Assembly (NCBI RefSeq): GCF_003289945.1
Contig: NZ_QMBP01000002.1
Location: 558,001 to 622,000, forward strand
DNA from: Mesorhizobium hawassense
GTDB taxonomy: Bacteria; Pseudomonadota; Alphaproteobacteria; Rhizobiales; Rhizobiaceae
DNA length: 64,000 bases
Direction: 5' to 3'
Under the pieces are notes generated by a model. That model was not told the DNA's origin. It did not search any database and was given only the letters and a program-made list of their open reading frames with translations. The translations under genes and the position numbers were made by a program. The first letter of the stretch is position 1. Each line of letters begins with the position of its first letter. This document shows, one piece after another, positions 6,887 to 15,135 of this stretch.

Positions 6887-8440
6887 ATGACGTCGACGGC
6901 GCAGGAACTGCACCCGGCCCCAACGCTGCAACCGGGCAGGACGATCCTCGAACTTAACGGGCTGGAAAAGCGCTATCCCGGCACGCATGCGCTGAAGCCC
7001 GTGCACCTTGCCTTCAAGGCGGGTGAGATCCACGCCATCGTCGGCGAGAACGGCGCCGGAAAATCCACCCTTATCAAGCTTCTGACCGGCGTTATGCCCC
7101 GCACCTCGGGCGAGGTCATCTGGGAAGGTCAGCCCGTGGCTTTGGCCACCCCGCACGAGGCGATGGCGCTCGGCATCAACGCCGTTCACCAGGAAGTGGT
7201 GCTGTGCCGCCATCTCACCGTCGCCGCCAATATGTTCCTCGGCGAAGAGGAGTCCCGCTTCGGCCTGCTGCAGCAGCGCGCCATGGTCAAGGACGCGCAG
7301 AAGATCATCAACGGCCTCGGCTTCGACCTGCCTGCGCATGTCGTGCTCGGCGACCTCACCATCGGCCAGCAGCAGCTGATCGCCGCTGCCCGCGCCACGG
7401 TGCGCGGCACCAAATTCCTGATCTTCGATGAGCCGACCGCCTACCTCACCCGCAAGGAGGCCGACCAGCTCTTCAAGCTGATCCGCCGGCTGAAGGGCGA
7501 AGGCGTCACCATCATCTATATCAGCCATCGCATGGAGGAAGTGTTCGAGCTCGCCGACCGCGTCTCCGTGCTGCGCGACGGCACGCTGGTAGGCACCCGC
7601 AACATCGCCGAAACCAACGAGCCCGAACTGGTCAAGCTGATGATCAACCGCTCGATCGAGCAGATCTACCACAAGGAGCATTTCACCCCCGGCGCGCCCA
7701 TCGTCGAGACGAAGAACCTCTCCGGCAAAGGTTTTGAGAATGTCTCGGTGACCGTCCGCGCCGGTGAGATCGTCGGTCTCTACGGCCTGATCGGCGCCGG
7801 CCGCAGCGAGTTCGTCACCACGCTCTACGGCCGCCACAAGAAATCGGCCGGTCAGATCCTCTGGCAAGGCAAGGAGGTTCAGGTCAATTCCGAGCACGAT
7901 GCGATCCGGCTCGGCATGGCGCTGGCCCCGGAAAGCCGCCGCGACCAGGGCCTGTGCCTCAATCTGCCGGTCGGCATGAACCTCAACCTGCCGATCTACA
8001 AACGCATATCGAGCAACCTGCTGATTTCCGGCGCCAAGGAAAAGACCGAGGCCGACCGCCAGATCGCCGACCTGCGCATCAAGACGCCGACGCGCAACGC
8101 GCTCGCCTCCAGCCTGTCCGGCGGCAACCAGCAGAAGATCGTCATCGGCAAATGGCTGGCGCATGGCGCCAAGCTGTTCATCTTCGACGAGCCGACGGTG
8201 GGCGTCGACGTCGGCACCAAGGCCGAGATCTACCGCCTGTTCAGCGCGCTTCTGTCGAAGGGCGCCGGCATCATCCTCATCTCGTCCTATCTGCCGGAAG
8301 TCTATGAGCTTGCCGACACGCTGCATGTGTTCCGGCGCGGCAAGCTGGTCGCCACGCATGGCTTCCGCACCGCCGATCACGAGGACATTCTCACGCAGGC
8401 GCTCGCCGAGAAACAAGAAAAGCAGGGAGGTCAGAAATGA
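6887..8440 (+). CDS. ABC sugar importer, double ATPase subunit (RbsA/MglA-type)
   Basis: This 517-residue protein contains two ABC domains in tandem, the standard RbsA layout. The first has Walker A GENGAGKST, a Q-loop VHQEVV, a divergent signature LTIGQQQ and Walker B FLIFDEPTAYLT. The second begins near residue 270; its Walker A is degenerate (GLIGAGRSE), as usual in this family, and it has an LSGGNQQK signature and Walker B LFIFDEPTVGVD. It powers import through the permease whose start overlaps its stop (ATGA). An RBS-like GGGAGG lies just before ATG 6887. Confidence 0.93.
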   Translation: MTSTAQELHPAPTLQPGRTILELNGLEKRYPGTHALKPVHLAFKAGEIHAIVGENGAGKSTLIKLLTGVMPRTSGEVIWEGQPVALATPHEAMALGINAVHQEVVLCRHLTVAANMFLGEEESRFGLLQQRAMVKDAQKIINGLGFDLPAHVVLGDLTIGQQQLIAAARATVRGTKFLIFDEPTAYLTRKEADQLFKLIRRLKGEGVTIIYISHRMEEVFELADRVSVLRDGTLVGTRNIAETNEPELVKLMINRSIEQIYHKEHFTPGAPIVETKNLSGKGFENVSVTVRAGEIVGLYGLIGAGRSEFVTTLYGRHKKSAGQILWQGKEVQVNSEHDAIRLGMALAPESRRDQGLCLNLPVGMNLNLPIYKRISSNLLISGAKEKTEADRQIADLRIKTPTRNALASSLSGGNQQKIVIGKWLAHGAKLFIFDEPTVGVDVGTKAEIYRLFSALLSKGAGIILISSYLPEVYELADTLHVFRRGKLVATHGFRTADHEDILTQALAEKQEKQGGQK

Positions 8441-9402
8441 GCACCGAGGCCATCGCCGCCGAAAGGCCCAAGCGAAATTACAACGCCCTGTTCGGGCTGA
8501 CGCTGCTGGCGCTGCTGGTTCTGCTGTGGGTCATCCTGTCGTTGGCGACGACGAGCTTCGCTTCGGCCAACAACATCTCGAACCTTTTGCGCCAGGGTTC
8601 GATGATCGCCATCCTGGCGGTCGGCCAGACCTTCGTCATCATCACCGGCGGCATCGATCTTTCCGTCGGCGCGGTGGTTGGCTTCTCCACGGTCATCGCA
8701 GCCATGTTGATCAATGCGGGCGTGCCGGTCTTCGTCGCCATCCTGATCACGCTTCTGGTTGGCGTCGCCATTGGCCTGTTCCACGGTTTCGGCATCGTCA
8801 AGATGGGCCTGCCGCCCTTCATCATCACGCTGGCGACGCTGACGTCGCTGCGCGGCATCGGCCTCTTGATGACCAACGGCAATTCGATCTCGATCAACAA
8901 CGACGCCTTCCAGGAATTCTCGCGCAACTCCTTTGTCGGCGTCCCCAATCTTTTCTGGATGGTGATCCTGGTCGGCATCCCGGCCTACATCTTCCTGCAT
9001 CACAGCCGCTGGGGCCGTTATCTGTTCTCGGTCGGCTCCAATGCCGAGGCCTCGCGCCTGTCCGGCGTCAACGTGCAGCGCACCATCTACATGGCCTATA
9101 CGCTGTCCGGTCTGTGCGCGGCCTTCGTCGGCGTGCTGCTTGCCTCGCGCATCGGCATCGGCAATCCGACGCAGGCGGAGGGCTGGGAACTGCAGGCGAT
9201 CGCCTCGTCGGTGATCGGCGGCACCTCGCTGTTCGGCGCGGTGGGTTCGGTGCACGGGCCGCTGCTCGGCGCCTTCATCCTCGCTACCATCAACAACGGC
9301 GCCAACCTGCTCAACGTCAACGCCTTCTGGCAGCGCATCATCACCGGCCTGCTGATCATCGTCATCGTCTACTTCGACGGCCTGCGCCGTCGCGGCAAGT
9401 GA
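8437..9402 (+). CDS. ABC sugar importer, permease (RbsC-type)
   Basis: This 321-residue hydrophobic protein has about eight or more membrane segments and the RbsC/AraH-type family pattern (FVIITGGIDLSVGAVVG, GLPPFIITLATLTSLRGIGL, GVNVQRTIYMAYTLSG). It starts in the four-base ATGA overlap with the ATPase gene, so it is translationally coupled. A rho-independent terminator follows at 9418-9455 and ends the transport operon before the dehydrogenase gene. Confidence 0.92.
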   Translation: MSTEAIAAERPKRNYNALFGLTLLALLVLLWVILSLATTSFASANNISNLLRQGSMIAILAVGQTFVIITGGIDLSVGAVVGFSTVIAAMLINAGVPVFVAILITLLVGVAIGLFHGFGIVKMGLPPFIITLATLTSLRGIGLLMTNGNSISINNDAFQEFSRNSFVGVPNLFWMVILVGIPAYIFLHHSRWGRYLFSVGSNAEASRLSGVNVQRTIYMAYTLSGLCAAFVGVLLASRIGIGNPTQAEGWELQAIASSVIGGTSLFGAVGSVHGPLLGAFILATINNGANLLNVNAFWQRIITGLLIIVIVYFDGLRRRGK

Positions 9403-9417
9403 ATCCTCCCTGACTGA

Positions 9418-9455
9418 CGCCGGTCCGCTCAACCGAGGGACCGGCGCCTTTTTTT
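9418..9455 (+). terminator. Rho-independent terminator after the importer operon
   Basis: The arms CGCCGGTCC (9418-9426) and GGACCGGCG (9438-9446) pair over 9 bp, followed by CC and seven T residues (9449-9455). It lies 16 bp after the permease stop and 18 bp before the dehydrogenase start, so the dehydrogenase either has read-through expression or a promoter inside the terminator region. Confidence 0.85.
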
Positions 9456-9472
9456 GAATACTGGAATTGCCC

Positions 9473-10489
9473 ATGAAAGCCGTCGTCTGCCGCTCGCCCG
9501 GCGACCTTGTCCTCGAAGACCGCGCCAACCCCGGAGCGCCGCCACCCGGTTGGGCGCGTGTCGCCGTCAGCCATGTCGGCATCTGCGGCACCGACTACCA
9601 CATCTTCGAAGGCAAGCACCCGTTCCTCGCCTATCCGCGCATCATGGGTCACGAAGTCGCGGGCACGGTCGTCGAGAGGGGTGAAGGCGTCGACCTTGCC
9701 GTCGGCGAACCGGTGATCATCAACCCCTATCTCGCCTGCGGCAAATGCATCGCCTGCCGGCACGGCAAGCCGAATTGCTGCGTGAAGATCGAGGTGCTCG
9801 GGGTCCACCGCGACGGCGCCATGTGCGACGAGATCCTGGTGCCGGAGCAGAACCTTTATCCGACGAACGGCCTTTCGCTAGCCGACGCCGCTGCGGTCGA
9901 ATTCCTGGCCATCGGCGCGCATGCGGTGCGCCGCTCGCTCGGAACGCCCGGCCAGCGCACGCTGGTCATCGGCGCCGGCCCGATCGGGCTTGGCACGGCG
10001 ATCTTCGCACGCATCGCGGGGCTGGATGTCGGCCTGCTCGACATGAGCTCCGAGCGCCTCGGCTTCGCTGAGAAGGAACTCGGCTTTGCTCCGCTGGACG
10101 CCTCGAAAGCGACGGCCGCCGAACTGGTGCGACAGACAACCGCCGGCGAAGGCTTCGACCTTGTTTTCGATGCCACCGGCAACACCCGGTCGGTGCAGTC
10201 GGCCTTCGCCCATGTCGCGCATGGCGGGACGCTGGTGCTGGTCAGCGTCGTCAAGGACGACATCGCCTTCTCCGACCCGGAATTCCACAAGCGCGAGATG
10301 ACGCTGGTCGGCAGCCGCAATGCGCTGCGAGCCGATTTCGACCATGTCGCGGCCTCGATCCGCGACGGCGCGGTGCCATTGGACAAGCTCGTCACGCATC
10401 GCACGACGCTCACCGCAACGCCGCGTGACCTCGCCAGGTGGGCGCATGAGAAGTCCGGCCTGATCAAAGCGGTGATCGAGGTCGGCTGA
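9473..10489 (+). CDS. Zinc-dependent dehydrogenase, L-galactonate 5-dehydrogenase-like
   Basis: This 338-residue medium-chain dehydrogenase starts at ATG 9473; an in-frame TTG lies 6 bp upstream. The catalytic zinc site has C in GICGTD and H-E in MGHEVAG. The structural zinc loop is CGKCIACRHGKPNCC, and the NAD-binding motif is VIGAGPIGLG. The segments GICGTDYHIFEGKHPF, SDPEFHKREMTLVGSRNA and IGAHAVRR recall E. coli LgoD (YjjN), which oxidises L-galactonate to D-tagaturonate. That fits the UxaA-like dehydratase nearby. L-idonate or L-gulonate 5-dehydrogenase activity is an alternative. Confidence 0.85.
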   Translation: MKAVVCRSPGDLVLEDRANPGAPPPGWARVAVSHVGICGTDYHIFEGKHPFLAYPRIMGHEVAGTVVERGEGVDLAVGEPVIINPYLACGKCIACRHGKPNCCVKIEVLGVHRDGAMCDEILVPEQNLYPTNGLSLADAAAVEFLAIGAHAVRRSLGTPGQRTLVIGAGPIGLGTAIFARIAGLDVGLLDMSSERLGFAEKELGFAPLDASKATAAELVRQTTAGEGFDLVFDATGNTRSVQSAFAHVAHGGTLVLVSVVKDDIAFSDPEFHKREMTLVGSRNALRADFDHVAASIRDGAVPLDKLVTHRTTLTATPRDLARWAHEKSGLIKAVIEVG

Positions 10490-10495
10490 GCGCGG

Positions 10496-11242
10496 CTAGT
10501 CGTTGGCTGAGAGTCTGAGTTCCACCCGCTCCGCTGAGAAGCGCGACTCGGCGAACTGGATAGGCTGACCGTCGAGCGTGACGTTGACGGACATCGTTAC
10601 CAGCACGATGGCGCCGGGTTGCAAGTCCAGTGCCGCAAGATCGTCGGCATCGGCATGCCGGGCCGATAGCACCGTCGACTGCCTGAGATAATCGTTGATG
10701 CCGAACCGCTTGAGCGAGGCAGTGATCGATCCCGTTTCCGCCATTGCCGTTTCAATACCGGCGAAGCGCTTGGCGTCGAACCAGGTCGTCGCCCGCGACA
10801 CCGGATGGCCGTCGGCCTCGCCGCGCGTCTCCAACCGGATCACGGCCGCGCCCCTGGCAATGCCCAACGCCTCGGCGATGCGCCGGCTGGCCGGTTCCGT
10901 AGATGACGACAGCAGCGCGATATGCCGCTCGGTCGTCTGCCCCTGCAGGCCGGTCGAGAAACGCGTGCGCGCGCCGATCGGATAGGACAGCCGCTTGCGC
11001 GACAAGACGAAGGTGCCGCGCCCCTGCTCGGCCTTCAGCACGCCTTCCTGCACCAGGGCTGCAATGGCGCTGCGCACCGTATGGCGGTTGACGCCGTAGC
11101 GCTCCGCCAGCGCCATCTCCGGCGGCAGCGCGGCATTCTCTGCGAAATCGCCGTTGGCAATCGCCTGCAGAATCCTGTCGGCGATCTGCCGCCACAGCGA
11201 CACGCCGTTGCGCCTCTCGATACTCGCCGCCAGCCCGGTCAC
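10496..11242 (-). CDS. phnF: PhnF-type GntR/UTRA regulator of phosphonate genes
   Basis: This 248-residue HutC-subfamily GntR regulator has a winged helix at residues 15-80 (LPPEMALAERYGVNRHTVRSAIAAL, GRGTFV) and a UTRA ligand domain from about 95 to 245. It is divergent from phnG. The 125-bp gap contains a perfect palindrome at 11323-11342 in front of phnG, a probable PhnF operator. PhnF proteins usually repress phn genes. The gene converges on the dehydrogenase gene, with only 6 bp between the stops. Confidence 0.88.
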   Translation of the reverse strand: MTGLAASIERRNGVSLWRQIADRILQAIANGDFAENAALPPEMALAERYGVNRHTVRSAIAALVQEGVLKAEQGRGTFVLSRKRLSYPIGARTRFSTGLQGQTTERHIALLSSSTEPASRRIAEALGIARGAAVIRLETRGEADGHPVSRATTWFDAKRFAGIETAMAETGSITASLKRFGINDYLRQSTVLSARHADADDLAALDLQPGAIVLVTMSVNVTLDGQPIQFAESRFSAERVELRLSAND

Positions 11243-11322
11243 TTATCGCCCCCAACCATTTTTCCCGCCTTGTCATCCACCCGTCATGGACTCCCGTTAG
11301 GGGTTGAGTATAATTTGTATAG

Positions 11323-11342
11323 TTGTCTATATCAATAGACAA
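11323..11342. promoter_or_regulatory. Candidate PhnF operator in the phnF-phnG gap
   Basis: TTGTCTA (11323-11329) and TAGACAA (11336-11342) form a perfect 7-bp-arm palindrome with a six-base centre. A TTGAGT hexamer at 11304-11309 with TCTATA or TATATC 16-18 bp downstream gives a possible phnG promoter whose -10 would lie inside the palindrome, as for a repressor site. Confidence 0.6.
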
Positions 11343-11367
11343 ATTTATGCATGCAGGGAGCGATGCC

Positions 11368-11829
11368 ATGCGAGGACAGGAAGCGCGCGAGCAGGCAGGG
11401 CGGAAGGCCGTGATGGCGACGCTGGCGCATACCGCGGCCGACGAGATCGTCCGCCTGTGGAGCGAGTCGGGCCTGCCTTCCGAGGCGGAGCTTTTGCGCG
11501 GCCCCGAAACCGGATTGGTGACGGTGCGCGGGCGGATCGGCGGCGGCGGCGCGCCCTTCAACGTGGGCGAGGCGACGGTCACCCGCGCCACGGTGCGGCT
11601 GCCGTCCGGACAGATCGGCCACTCCTATGCGCTGGGACGCGACAAGGGTAAGGCCAAGCTCGCGGCGATCGCCGACGCGCTCTGGCAGGACCCGGCGCAG
11701 CGCGAGGCGGTCGAGACGAAGCTGGTCGCGCCGCTGCGCGCGGCGCTCGATGCGGCGCGCGAGACGCGGCGCGTCGAAACGGCGGCTACGAAAGTGGATT
11801 TCTTCACCATGGTGCGCGGAGAAGACTGA
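11368..11829 (+). CDS. phnG: C-P lyase subunit PhnG
   Basis: This protein has 153 residues from ATG 11368, which is preceded by AGGGAG at 11355-11360. An ATG at 11347 is possible but has a poorer ribosome site, and the frame above it overlaps the operator palindrome. PhnG-type segments include ETGLVTVRGRIGGGGAPFN, VGEATVTRATVRL and GHSYALGRDKGKAKLAAIAD. PhnG is part of the core PhnG2H2I2J2 complex that makes ribose-1-phosphonate from ATP and phosphonate and then cleaves the C-P bond. Its stop overlaps the phnH start (TGATG). Confidence 0.93.
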   Translation: MRGQEAREQAGRKAVMATLAHTAADEIVRLWSESGLPSEAELLRGPETGLVTVRGRIGGGGAPFNVGEATVTRATVRLPSGQIGHSYALGRDKGKAKLAAIADALWQDPAQREAVETKLVAPLRAALDAARETRRVETAATKVDFFTMVRGED

Positions 11830-12440
11830 TGGACATCGCCACGCAATCGATCGACGGCGGCTTTGCCGAGCCGGTCTTCAACGCCCAGGCCGTATTCCGC
11901 GCCATCATGGACGCGATGGCGCGTCCAGGTTCCGTCCAGCCTTTGCCGCCGCTCGCCCATCCGCCGGCGCCACTTTCGGCGACGGCCGGCGCCATTGCGC
12001 TGGCACTCTGCGACAACGACACGCCGATCTGGCTCGATCCGCCGTTGCAGGCGGAAGCCACGGTCAAGACCTGGCTCGGCTTTCACACCGGCGCGCCTTT
12101 GGCCAACACGCCCGCCGACGCGCATTTCGCCCTGATCGCCAATCCGAAAGAGATGGCGGCGCTCGACGGTTTTGCGCAAGGCACGCAGGAATATCCCGAC
12201 CGCTCGACGACGCTCATCCTGCTCACCAGCGATCTCGGTTCCGGCCCCACGCTTTTGCTCGAAGGCCCCGGGATCGAAAAGACGGCGATGATCGCGCCGA
12301 CCGGCATGCCGCGCCATTTCGTCGAGCAATGGAAGCAAAACAACCAGCGTTTCCCGCGCGGCGTCGACATCATCCTGGCGGCACCAGGCAGCCTCGCCTG
12401 CCTGCCGCGCACCACCCGCATCAAGTCCATGGAGGCATGA
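11829..12440 (+). CDS. phnH: C-P lyase subunit PhnH
   Basis: This 203-residue protein matches PhnH by its opening GGFAEPVFNAQAVFRAIMDA, the MARPGSVQ motif and the C-terminal segment RGVDIILAAPGSLACLPRTT. PhnH dimerises and caps the PhnGHIJ core. The start overlaps the phnG stop, and phnI begins 2 bp after its stop, so the three genes are tightly coupled. Confidence 0.93.
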   Translation: MDIATQSIDGGFAEPVFNAQAVFRAIMDAMARPGSVQPLPPLAHPPAPLSATAGAIALALCDNDTPIWLDPPLQAEATVKTWLGFHTGAPLANTPADAHFALIANPKEMAALDGFAQGTQEYPDRSTTLILLTSDLGSGPTLLLEGPGIEKTAMIAPTGMPRHFVEQWKQNNQRFPRGVDIILAAPGSLACLPRTTRIKSMEA

Positions 12441-12441
12441 C

Positions 12442-13557
12442 ATGTATGTCGCGGTGAAAGGCGGCGAGGCGGCAATCGCCAACGCCCATCGTCTGATGGC
12501 CGACCGCCGCCGCGGCGACCGCTCGGTGCCGGCGCTGCGCCTCGACCAGATCGTCGAGCAGCTGGCGCTCGGCGTCGACCGGGTGATGAGCGAAGGCTCG
12601 CTCTATGATCGCGAGCTTGCGGCTCTGGCCGTCGTCCAGGCGCGCGGCGACATGATCGAGGCGATCTTCCTGGTGCGCGCCTACCGCACCACGTTGCCGC
12701 GCTTCGGCTACACCAATCCGGTCGATACCGGCGCCATGCAGATCGAGCGGCGTGTGTCGGCCACCTATAAGGACCTGCCCGGCGGCCAGGTGCTTGGGCC
12801 GACCTTCGACTACACCCACCGCCTGCTCGATCCCGAGCTTGCCGCCGGCGCCGATGTCGAAATGCCCGCGCAGCGTCCGGTCGAGGCCGAGCCCATGCCG
12901 CGCGTCTCTGCGATCCTCGCCCATGAAGGCCTGATCGAGGCCGATGGCGAAATGCCGCTTGACCATGTGCACGGCGATATCACGCGCGAGCCGCTGCAAT
13001 TCCCGATGGCGCGTGACATCCGCCTGCAGGCGCTGTCGCGCGGCGACGAGGGTTTCCTGCTGGCGCTCGGCTATTCGACGCAGCGCGGCTATGCCCGCAA
13101 TCACCCCTTCGTCGGCGAGGTGCGCATCGGCGAGGTCGAGCTCGAGCTGGACGTGCCGGAACTGCCCTTCGCCGCGCCGCTCGGCTCGATCCGCGTCACC
13201 GAATGCCAGATGGTCAACCAGTTCAAGGGCTCGGCCAAGGCGCCGCCGCAGTTCACGCGCGGCTACGGCCTGGTCTTCGGCCAGAGCGAGCGCAAGGCGA
13301 TGGCGATGGCGCTGTGCGATCGGGCGCTGCGCGCCTCCGAACTCGGCGAGGATGTCGTCGCCGCGGCGCAGGACGAGGAGTTCGTCATCTCGCATTCCGA
13401 CAATGTCCAGGCGACCGGCTTCGTCGAGCATCTGAAGCTTCCGCACTATGTCGACTTCCAGGCCGAGCTCGGCCTGGTCCGCCGCATGCGCGCCGAATAT
13501 GAAGCGCGGGAAAATGAGGACAAGGCCGCCGAGGAAAAGCGGGAGGCGGCGGAATGA
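12442..13557 (+). CDS. phnI: C-P lyase subunit PhnI (nucleosidase)
   Basis: This 371-residue protein starts MYVAVKGGEAAIANAHRL, the typical PhnI N-terminus, and shows RVSATYKDLPGGQVLGPTFD-type and FKGSAKAPPQFTRGYGLVFG-type family segments. PhnI displaces adenine from ATP to attach phosphonate to ribose triphosphate. The length is normal; the last 20 residues are a charged tail (ENEDKAAEEKREAAE). Unusually, the next gene (13560-13751) lies on the other strand, so phnI and phnJ are separated by a 253-bp gap instead of overlapping. Confidence 0.93.
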   Translation: MYVAVKGGEAAIANAHRLMADRRRGDRSVPALRLDQIVEQLALGVDRVMSEGSLYDRELAALAVVQARGDMIEAIFLVRAYRTTLPRFGYTNPVDTGAMQIERRVSATYKDLPGGQVLGPTFDYTHRLLDPELAAGADVEMPAQRPVEAEPMPRVSAILAHEGLIEADGEMPLDHVHGDITREPLQFPMARDIRLQALSRGDEGFLLALGYSTQRGYARNHPFVGEVRIGEVELELDVPELPFAAPLGSIRVTECQMVNQFKGSAKAPPQFTRGYGLVFGQSERKAMAMALCDRALRASELGEDVVAAAQDEEFVISHSDNVQATGFVEHLKLPHYVDFQAELGLVRRMRAEYEARENEDKAAEEKREAAE

Positions 13558-13559
13558 GC

Positions 13560-13751
13560 TTAATGCCCGCCCCCGGAATGTCCGCCGCCGCCGTCGAACG
13601 AGCCGCCGCTATAGCCGCTGGCGCCGCCGACCGTCTCGCCTTGCGGCGGGTCCTTCGGCGCGGGCAGAAACATCTTGCGAAGCGCGAAGGCCGCAACGCC
13701 GGCGAACACCAGCAAAAGCACGCCGAGATGCATCCAACCGGTAGAGTCCAT
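13560..13751 (-). CDS. Small membrane protein with Gly/His-rich tail, antisense within phn operon
   Basis: This 63-residue protein starts at ATG 13751; a start at 13787 would add 12 residues. One membrane segment (MHLGVLLLVFAGVAAFAL) is followed by a basic-Pro linker and a Gly/Ser/His tail (GGSFDGGGGHSGGGH). It lies on the opposite strand between phnI (its stop is 2 bp away) and phnJ. I do not recognise the family; the tail suggests metal binding or a disordered periplasmic end. The reading frame is convincing because the segment is hydrophobic, then linker, then low-complexity tail, and the gap between phnI and phnJ is otherwise unexplained. Confidence 0.55.
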   Translation of the reverse strand: MDSTGWMHLGVLLLVFAGVAAFALRKMFLPAPKDPPQGETVGGASGYSGGSFDGGGGHSGGGH

Positions 13752-13810
13752 CAGGGTCTTCTCCCGCGTCCTGGACGCCAAATCCATAGCACGGAGCGGA
13801 CGTGATCGCC

Positions 13811-14689
13811 ATGACCGACATAGCCACCTATAACTTCGCCTATCTCGACGAGCAGACCAAGCGGATGATCCGCCGCGCCATCCTGAAGGGCATCGCCATC
13901 CCGGGCTACCAAGTGCCTTTCGCCTCGCGCGAGATGCCGATGCCCTATGGCTGGGGCACCGGCGGTGTTCAGGTCACCGCCTCGATCATCGGCCCGGATG
14001 ATACATTGAAAGTCATCGACCAAGGCGCCGACGACACCACCAATGCCGTCTCGATCCGCGCCTTCTTCAAGAAGGTCGCCAAGGTCGCCGTCACCACGGA
14101 GACGGCGAAGGCGACGATCATCCAGACCCGTCACCGCATTCCGGAGCAGCCGCTCACCGCGGGCCAGGTTCTTGTCTTCCAGGTGCCGATCCCCGAGCCG
14201 CTGCGTTTCCTCGAGCCGCGCGAGACCGAAACGCGAAAAATGCATGCGCTGGAGGAATACGGCCTCATGCATGTGAAGCTTTACGAGGACATCGCCAAGC
14301 ATGGCCGCATCGCCACCACCTACGCCTATCCGGTAAAGGTCGAGGGCCGCTATGTGATGGACCCTTCGCCGACGCCGAAATTCGACAATCCGAAGATGCA
14401 TCGTTCGCCGGCTTTGCAGCTGTTCGGCGCCGGCCGCGAGAAGCGCATCTATGCGGTGCCGCCCTTCACCGACGTCGTCAGCCTCGACTTCGAGGACCAT
14501 CCCTTCGAGGTGCAGACCTTCGACCAGCCCTGCGCGCTCTGCGGCGCCGAGAACGTCTATCTCGACGAGGTCATCCTCGACGACCATGGCGGCCACATGT
14601 TCGTCTGCTCGGATACCGACCATTGCGAGAAGCGGCGGGCTGATGGACACGGAGAGCAGCCGGCAGAGACGGTCAAGGAGCGCGCGTGA
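13811..14689 (+). CDS. phnJ: C-P lyase catalytic subunit PhnJ (radical SAM)
   Basis: This protein has 292 residues from ATG 13811; a GTG 9 bp upstream is possible. The C-terminal cysteines are at residues 241, 244, 266 and 272 (CALCG then FVCSDTDHC), the same spacing as the three Fe-S ligands plus thiyl-radical cysteine of E. coli PhnJ. PhnJ cleaves the C-P bond of 5-phosphoribosyl 1-phosphonate to give 5-phosphoribosyl 1,2-cyclic phosphate and the alkane. Its stop overlaps the start of an unknown gene, not phnK (TGATG at 14687-14691). Confidence 0.95.
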   Translation: MTDIATYNFAYLDEQTKRMIRRAILKGIAIPGYQVPFASREMPMPYGWGTGGVQVTASIIGPDDTLKVIDQGADDTTNAVSIRAFFKKVAKVAVTTETAKATIIQTRHRIPEQPLTAGQVLVFQVPIPEPLRFLEPRETETRKMHALEEYGLMHVKLYEDIAKHGRIATTYAYPVKVEGRYVMDPSPTPKFDNPKMHRSPALQLFGAGREKRIYAVPPFTDVVSLDFEDHPFEVQTFDQPCALCGAENVYLDEVILDDHGGHMFVCSDTDHCEKRRADGHGEQPAETVKERA

Positions 14690-15135
14690 TGGGCACTTCA
14701 TTCGTCGCTATTGGCGACAAGGGCTTCTGGATGACGGACTCCGTCCTCTCGCTTTGGCTAAGGCTGCTGGCTCTAAATCTGGAGGGCGAAAGAGATCCAG
14801 CACATCCGCTTGCGGTGCTGCGCGACGAATGGTTATGGCAGTCGGAGGTTGCGAGCGTCGGATTTATGGACGCCAGGCTTGACCAAGTTGCTAGCGAGCC
14901 CGCCACGAAAGCATCTGTTGTCGCTGCTATCGAGAGGTTGCTCGACGAACTTTCCCGGCATCACGGCAAGCTCGCCGGACCCACCTTAAACCTTCTTGGC
15001 TTCAGAGGGGTCTCCTGGACTGGGGATTTCGAAGCGAAGGACCTGATCGAGGTCGGAAACGCTTTCCTCGCGCTGATTGCCGGAAAGATCGACTCCGAAG
15101 CCAACAGCACTGAATTCATGCCGGGATGCCGCTAA
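14689..15135 (+). CDS. Unknown protein inserted between phnJ and phnK
   Basis: This protein has 148 residues, starting in the overlap with the phnJ stop and ending in an overlap with the phnK start (TAATG), so it is translationally coupled on both sides. I do not recognise it. It begins GTSFVAIGDKGFWMTDSVLSL and contains an alternating hydrophobic/charged pattern suggesting an all-helical soluble fold (VLSLWLRLLALNLEGE, VVAAIERLLDELSRH). The DNA is less GC-rich, with codons such as TTA and CTA that are rare in its neighbours. That suggests later entry into the operon. A conserved accessory role in phosphonate use or an immunity-type protein are both open. Confidence 0.7.
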   Translation: MGTSFVAIGDKGFWMTDSVLSLWLRLLALNLEGERDPAHPLAVLRDEWLWQSEVASVGFMDARLDQVASEPATKASVVAAIERLLDELSRHHGKLAGPTLNLLGFRGVSWTGDFEAKDLIEVGNAFLALIAGKIDSEANSTEFMPGCR

